A stretch of DNA of 8,165 nt, taken from assembly GCA_041738875.1 (NCBI GenBank), contig JBGSOW010000040.1, positions 1 through 8,165 on the forward strand. The letters run 5' to 3'. The position numbers were made by a program, and so were the translations under genes. Source of the stretch: JBGSOW01 sp041738875. Lineage in GTDB: Bacteria > Patescibacteriota > Dojkabacteria > CALFHW01. Under the pieces are notes generated by a model. It made no database searches. It was not told the origin of the DNA and saw only the letters and a program-made list of their open reading frames with translations. Of this stretch, positions 4,572 through 8,165 are shown in pieces; position 1 is the first letter of the stretch; each line of letters begins with the position of its first letter.

Positions 4572-6271
4572 TTTGTAGCTTCACCTTTCGTTAATTCAAT
4601 GATAAGTTCATAATTTGGTCCACCAGTATTTAAGAACCAATATCTCATACCACCAACTTTAAGTTGGTAAACCTTTTCTCCTTGGTAGCGATATCCTTTT
4701 AATAGCTTAAACTCGTGAGACCTACAATATTGTTCTTTACTTTGAGGATTATATGTTAGTTCCCCATAATTTCCCCCTGGGTTTTTAGTAAATTTATAGC
4801 TTTGACCATCTGAAAGTGTGAATTCAAAATCTGCAAGAAGTATATAGTTTTCTACATCTTCACCAAGAGAATGTGAGTGGTTGTTTTGCGTTGATTCTCT
4901 ATTGCCACCAACTATTGTTGTATTTACTTTGGGTGATCTTGTATGAACGCTAACTGGCACTCGCCTTCTAATACTCAACTTTCGTGCCCCCTCTACATCA
5001 AGAATCCGCTTAGATACGAAACGTCTTGCTACCATGTTTAATCTGCCTTGCAGTTCAGAATCGAGTTCGATATTTTCAACCCCATTTATATAGGTTATTA
5101 TTTCACCACTGTCATCCATTTCGAACACCAAGTGAATTAAAGCCTCATTATCCTTTATTATTCCAATCTCTTTTTCCACAGTATATGTATTATGTTCAAT
5201 AGGAACAACTATCATTAGCGAACCACTTCTACCGTTGTTACTAAATGCAATTGAACATTTTTGAGCTACACCATTATTCAATATTTCTGTTGTGGTTATT
5301 TCCATAAGCATTTTCTGAGCTTGTTGATCCTCTATAATTTCTCTCGTCATAGCTAACAAATTTAAATTTGTCTGATCTAAGGAGACAGATTCCGAAAACA
5401 GTCTATCCAAGGTATAATCTATCCATCCAAGACAGCTTTCATCAATAGCAATATTATTTTCACGAATAATGATTTTTATGCTCTCTAGGAGACGTGCATA
5501 AAAAGTAGGAACTTCTTCGTCAGCTGATTCATATAAACTTACTATTTCATTGATCTTCCTATAAACAAACGGAAAACTCATGCCACTATTTACTAGATTT
5601 GTCGCTACAATTCCTGCGAATCCTCTATGTGAACCTGATTGAATTAGATCAATATAGCTATCTAACATTCCCAAGAATTCTAGAGACATATCTTTATCTA
5701 TGCCATCATCAGTATCATCATCGTGTAAAATAATATTTACTGCTTCAGCTATTGTATCTACAATACTTGCCACGAATACGCTGCTACTTGCAATGTTACA
5801 ATTAGGCAACAAATCTTTAGTACTAGGAAGCCTATTATTATTAAGCGTTATTTGAGTAGAACCATTATGGATTAATAATTTTCTAGGAAAGTTATTGTTG
5901 TCTACCTTAGGAACTATCACAGAAACAACTGGATATACCTCCGAAAGATATTGAAATGAATCAACAACTACTGCTATGAAAGCTGAAACGATTTCTGGAA
6001 TCTGTTTAGGCTCGTTGGCAATGGGGGCGTGTCTGAAAATAGCATTATTTGTCTCACTCCCTTTGCTCCTTAGAGCAGCAATTGCAAGCAGATTGCATGT
6101 TCTAACTAAATTAGTTAGCCCTTCCAGTTTTACTTGAAATAGGTTTTGTTCTTTGTCCCTAGTAACAGCTTTGGTATTCTCAAAGACGCGCAGCATTGGA
6201 GAATTTTTTAATGTAGTTCCATTTGCGATAGTTAGTACTTCAACAACCGCTTGCATATGTTCTGGTGTCAT
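4556..6271 (-). CDS. Hypothetical protein, 571 residues, multi-domain, family not recognised
   Basis: I do not recognise this protein. It has no signal peptide and no convincing membrane segment. Residues about 1-320 appear mainly helical, with an acidic stretch HDDDTDDGIDKD at 183-194 that is probably a loop. Residues about 325-405 are beta-rich (for example GSLMIVVPIEHNTYTVEKEI). Residues 416-440 are strongly basic (RRFVSKRI, SIRRRVPV) and lead into a polar linker (about 442-470, Ser/Asn/His-rich). The C-terminal ~95 residues form an aromatic, Gly-rich beta domain (YKFTKNPGGNYGELTY, GYRYQGEKVYQLKVGGMRYW) that looks like a separate fold, perhaps a binding module. No catalytic motif is evident. 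The ATG at 6271 is preceded by an extended -10 element positioned for a leaderless transcript. Neighbours do not suggest a pathway: upstream lies noncoding DNA and then the dnaK terminator, so it is transcribed alone. A lineage-specific structural, adhesion-like or regulatory role is equally possible. Confidence 0.8.
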   Translation of the reverse strand: MTPEHMQAVVEVLTIANGTTLKNSPMLRVFENTKAVTRDKEQNLFQVKLEGLTNLVRTCNLLAIAALRSKGSETNNAIFRHAPIANEPKQIPEIVSAFIAVVVDSFQYLSEVYPVVSVIVPKVDNNNFPRKLLIHNGSTQITLNNNRLPSTKDLLPNCNIASSSVFVASIVDTIAEAVNIILHDDDTDDGIDKDMSLEFLGMLDSYIDLIQSGSHRGFAGIVATNLVNSGMSFPFVYRKINEIVSLYESADEEVPTFYARLLESIKIIIRENNIAIDESCLGWIDYTLDRLFSESVSLDQTNLNLLAMTREIIEDQQAQKMLMEITTTEILNNGVAQKCSIAFSNNGRSGSLMIVVPIEHNTYTVEKEIGIIKDNEALIHLVFEMDDSGEIITYINGVENIELDSELQGRLNMVARRFVSKRILDVEGARKLSIRRRVPVSVHTRSPKVNTTIVGGNRESTQNNHSHSLGEDVENYILLADFEFTLSDGQSYKFTKNPGGNYGELTYNPQSKEQYCRSHEFKLLKGYRYQGEKVYQLKVGGMRYWFLNTGGPNYELIIELTKGEATKKLKS

Positions 6272-6278
6272 TGCGGAA

Positions 6279-6287
6279 AATATATCA
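6279..6287 (-). promoter_or_regulatory. Extended -10 element for the 571-residue gene (possible leaderless start)
   Basis: On the minus strand TGATATATT (TG-n-TATATT) ends seven bases before the A of the ATG at 6271. A normal start distance from the -10 would place the first transcribed base at or next to the ATG, which fits a leaderless mRNA and the lack of any Shine-Dalgarno sequence. No -35 box is visible. Confidence 0.45.
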
Positions 6288-6320
6288 GCTTCGCATGATT
6301 CAGTTACCTCAGGGTTTACT

Positions 6321-6335
6321 CCAGATTATATCTGG
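6321..6335. repeat. Perfect palindrome overlapping a -10-like sequence, possible operator
   Basis: CCAGAT-TAT-ATCTGG is a perfect inverted repeat with a 3-base centre. On the minus strand it contains TATAAT (6325-6330), about 55 bases upstream of the 571-residue gene. A dimeric repressor bound here could block that second possible promoter. No terminator-like T-tract follows on either strand, so a regulatory site fits better than a terminator. Confidence 0.4.
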
Positions 6336-6386
6336 GAAGAAACGAAAGCTATGTAATCACTAAAGCTACTAATTTGACTTCTAACC

Positions 6387-6438
6387 ATGCAAAGGATTGT
6401 ACTATATAACCCCAATATACAATTCAATCTTCTTGCAT
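6387..6438. repeat. Imperfect inverted repeat upstream of the 571-residue gene
   Basis: ATGCAA (6387-6392) is complementary to TTGCAT (6433-6438), and inside it ATTGTA (6396-6401) to TACAAT (6418-6423) around a 16-base loop. The arms are short and separated by unpaired bases, so this may be chance in AT-rich DNA. Confidence 0.3.
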
Positions 6439-6489
6439 TTCGCTCGCGAACATAAGTTTACGAACCTAAGATAGACTAATACCTTATGT

Positions 6490-6528
6490 AAAAAAAGAGC
6501 GCCAGGTTATACTGGCACTCTTTTCTTT
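6490..6528 (-). terminator. Intrinsic terminator of dnaK (bidirectional in form)
   Basis: On the minus strand GAGTGCCAG (6520-6512) pairs with CTGGCGCTC (6505-6497) around TATAAC, with one A-C mismatch. TTTTTTT follows at 6496-6490, about 30 bases beyond the dnaK stop codon. The A-tract and T-tract on both sides extend the pairing and make it symmetrical, so it could also stop plus-strand transcription. Confidence 0.85.
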
Positions 6529-6552
6529 TGCTACTTTAAGTGAAGATAGTAG

Positions 6553-8165
6553 TTATTTATCGCTTGGCTTGTCGTCGACTACTTCGCCTTCGGTTGCGCC
6601 GTCTTCACCTGGTTCACCGCTTTTTTTGCTGTCTGAAGAGTCTGTACTGCTACTTCCTCCCGCGTCACCAGCATCACTACTCTTTGAGCCTTCAGCGTCT
6701 TCAGCAGTTGCTGCACTTTCGTACATGGCTTTGCCTTTATCAAGCATGATTTTGCTTAATTCTTCTGATTTTGCTTTGACATCGTCAAGATTAAATTCAG
6801 GCTTTGCTAACATTTCTTTTAATTCGTCTTTGTGTTTAACAAGCTCACTTCTGTCCTCTTCGCTAACCTTATCTTTGTAGTCTTCTACAAATTTCTCAAC
6901 TTGGAAAACTAACGTATCAGCGTTATTTCGAACCTCTGCCTGATCCTTTTTCAATTTATCGTCTTTTGCATTTTCTTCTGCTTCTTTCACAAGTCTCTCA
7001 ACCTCTGTCTCATCCATTTGAGTTGACGCAGTTATAGTTACATTTTGCTCTTTGCCTGACGCTTTGTCCTTCGCTGCAACACTAAGGATTCCATTCGCAT
7101 CGATTTTAAATTTAACCTCAACCTGTGGAACACCTCTAGGTGCTGGAGGAATACCCTCTAGGATAAATTTAGCCAAAGTTTTGTTGTCACCCGCCATTGG
7201 ACGTTCGCCTTGTAGAACATGGATCTCAACAGCAGTCTGACTATCTGCAGCAGTGGAAAATACTTGAGACTTCTCAGTTGGAATTGTCGTATTTCTTTCA
7301 ATTAAAGGAGTAAGAACACCACCCAAAGTCTCAATTCCCAAAGTCAAAGGAGTCACATCCAAAAGAGTTACATCTTTAACACTACTATCTCCAGACAAAA
7401 CAGCACCCTGAAGAGCCGCACCAATTGCAACAACTTCATCAGGATTAACTCCCTCGTGGGGTTTACGTCCAAAGAATTCCTCAACACGCTTTTTAATATA
7501 TGGCATACGCGTCATACCACCAACCAAAACAACGTCTTCAATGTCACCAGTAGCAAGTTTAGCGTCTTTAAGCGCCTTTCTCACTGGTTCAAACGAACGA
7601 TCCACCAAATCCCCAATCATCTTCTCAAGATCCGCCCTAGTTATCGTATAACGAAGGTGCTTTGGACCTGAACTATCTGCTGTAATATACGGCAGATTAA
7701 TCTCAGTTGATTCACTGCTAGAAAGAGTGATTTTCGCCTTTTCTGAAGCCTCTTTGATCCTCTGCAGAGCAGCAACATCATTGTGCAGGTCAACACCTGT
7801 TTCGTTTTTAAATTTCTCGATAACCCAATCAATAATCTTACTATCGAAATCATCACCTCCCAAATGCGTATCACCATTTGTAGAAAGAACTTCAAATACA
7901 CCATCGCCAATCTCAAGAATTGAGATATCAAATGTACCTCCACCGAGGTCGTAGACGGCTATTTGCTGATCCTTTTTCGATTCCAACCCATATGCAAGAG
8001 CAGCAGCAGTTGGCTCGTTAATAATACGTCTTACATCCAAACCCGCAATTTTACCAGCGTTTTTGGTCGCTTGCCTTTGAGAGTCGTCAAAATAAGCTGG
8101 AACAGTTATAACTGCTTCAGTCACAGTATCTCCCAAAAACGCTTCAGCATCAGCCTTTAGTTTAG
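6553..8165 (-). CDS. dnaK: Molecular chaperone DnaK (Hsp70), 5' end beyond the window
   Basis: DnaK is a cytoplasmic ATP-driven chaperone working with DnaJ and GrpE. The frame stays open to the right edge (KLKADAEAF precedes the TTG at 8136), so that TTG is not the start. By comparison with E. coli DnaK about 115 N-terminal residues are missing, including the first phosphate loop. Counting from 8136, the visible parts are TVPAYFDDSQRQATKNAG (11-28), INEPTAAALAYG (39-50), phosphate-2 VYDLGGGTFD (61-70), NGDTHLGGDDFD (87-98), adenosine-site VVLVGGMTRMP (202-212), the interdomain linker VTLLD (256-260), the substrate domain DVTPLTLGIETLGG (260-273) with IHVLQGERPMAGDN (305-318), and a helical lid from about 375. 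The tail (about 474-527) is a Ser/Gly/Asp/Glu-rich disordered segment ending EGEVVDDKPSDK, rather than the common VVDAEFEE-type end. No dnaJ or grpE gene follows; a strong terminator does. Stress regulation cannot be judged because the promoter is outside the window. Confidence 0.98.
   Translation of the reverse strand, partial: KLKADAEAFLGDTVTEAVITVPAYFDDSQRQATKNAGKIAGLDVRRIINEPTAAALAYGLESKKDQQIAVYDLGGGTFDISILEIGDGVFEVLSTNGDTHLGGDDFDSKIIDWVIEKFKNETGVDLHNDVAALQRIKEASEKAKITLSSSESTEINLPYITADSSGPKHLRYTITRADLEKMIGDLVDRSFEPVRKALKDAKLATGDIEDVVLVGGMTRMPYIKKRVEEFFGRKPHEGVNPDEVVAIGAALQGAVLSGDSSVKDVTLLDVTPLTLGIETLGGVLTPLIERNTTIPTEKSQVFSTAADSQTAVEIHVLQGERPMAGDNKTLAKFILEGIPPAPRGVPQVEVKFKIDANGILSVAAKDKASGKEQNVTITASTQMDETEVERLVKEAEENAKDDKLKKDQAEVRNNADTLVFQVEKFVEDYKDKVSEEDRSELVKHKDELKEMLAKPEFNLDDVKAKSEELSKIMLDKGKAMYESAATAEDAEGSKSSDAGDAGGSSSTDSSDSKKSGEPGEDGATEGEVVDDKPSDK

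Larger units (their letters stand above)
6272..6552. other. Noncoding interval between the 571-residue gene and dnaK
   Basis: These 281 bases carry no supportable gene. A 67-codon plus-strand frame at 6153-6356 lies mostly antisense to the 571-residue gene. The interval holds a promoter, a 15-base palindrome, imperfect inverted repeats at 6387-6438, the GC-rich palindrome TTCGC-TC-GCGAA at 6439-6450, a CGAAC direct repeat (6447-6451 and 6461-6465) and the dnaK terminator. I saw no tRNA or other known RNA in it. Confidence 0.6.

Noticed and set aside
6153..6356. 67-codon plus-strand frame overlapping the start of the 571-residue gene
   Set aside because: About 60% lies antisense to the minus-strand gene, it has no promoter or recognisable motif, and it runs through the palindrome.
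6540..6880. Plus-strand frames opposite the dnaK 3' end (69 and 103 codons)
   Set aside because: Biased Arg/Leu and Ser/Leu compositions are the expected antisense readings of dnaK's acidic Ser-rich tail.
8134..8136. TTG as the start of dnaK
   Set aside because: It is a leucine codon inside KLKADAEAFLGD; the frame continues to the window edge and the ATPase N-terminus is still missing.
7052..8160. Further plus-strand and out-of-frame minus-strand frames within dnaK
   Set aside because: All overlap highly conserved DnaK coding sequence and show no independent signals.
1..8165. CRISPR array, insertion sequence, tRNA or rRNA
   Set aside because: No regularly spaced repeats, transposase-like reading frame, terminal inverted repeats, tRNA cloverleaf or rRNA sequence were seen on either strand.

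Overview
The window looks like a piece of an AT-rich bacterial chromosome, most plausibly from the Candidate Phyla Radiation (Patescibacteria). This rests on inference: low GC, short intergenic gaps, start codons without Shine-Dalgarno sequences, a membrane-anchored 'RNxxAH' (HEPN-like) protein of a kind common in those genomes, and two large genes I cannot assign to any family. I cannot name the class. The standard bacterial code fits, because the recognisable proteins run full length with no in-frame TGA.

Layout. (1) Positions 1-612, plus strand, hold an open frame that enters from the left edge. Its first ~60 residues look like the N-terminal region of a PtsP/Enzyme I-type PEP phosphotransferase. 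The remainder looks like a GNAT acetyltransferase. The change is abrupt, near position 190, so this is either an unusual fusion or an assembly join at the contig edge. (2) Positions 751-2022 encode an unrecognised soluble 423-residue protein. (3) Positions 2033-4148 form a transcription unit: an extended -10 promoter, a T-box riboswitch ending in an intrinsic terminator, a class II glycyl-tRNA synthetase, and 11 bases later a small membrane-anchored HEPN-like protein. (4) Positions 4173-4524 hold a pterin-4a-carbinolamine dehydratase-family gene with its own near-identical extended -10 promoter. (5) Positions 4556-6271, minus strand and convergent with (4), encode an unrecognised 571-residue protein, possibly from a leaderless transcript. 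(6) Positions 6272-6552 are noncoding and contain a perfect 15-base palindrome, further inverted repeats and a strong terminator. (7) Positions 6553-8165, minus strand, are the C-terminal four fifths of DnaK. Its start lies beyond the right edge.

How the genes work together. The clearest logic is in region 3. Uncharged tRNA-Gly should bind the T-box (its bulge carries the A expected to pair with the U73 discriminator of bacterial tRNA-Gly) and let transcription continue into glyS. The HEPN-like gene would then be induced by the same signal. The other genes share no obvious pathway and look like housekeeping (dnaK, glyS) mixed with lineage-specific genes.
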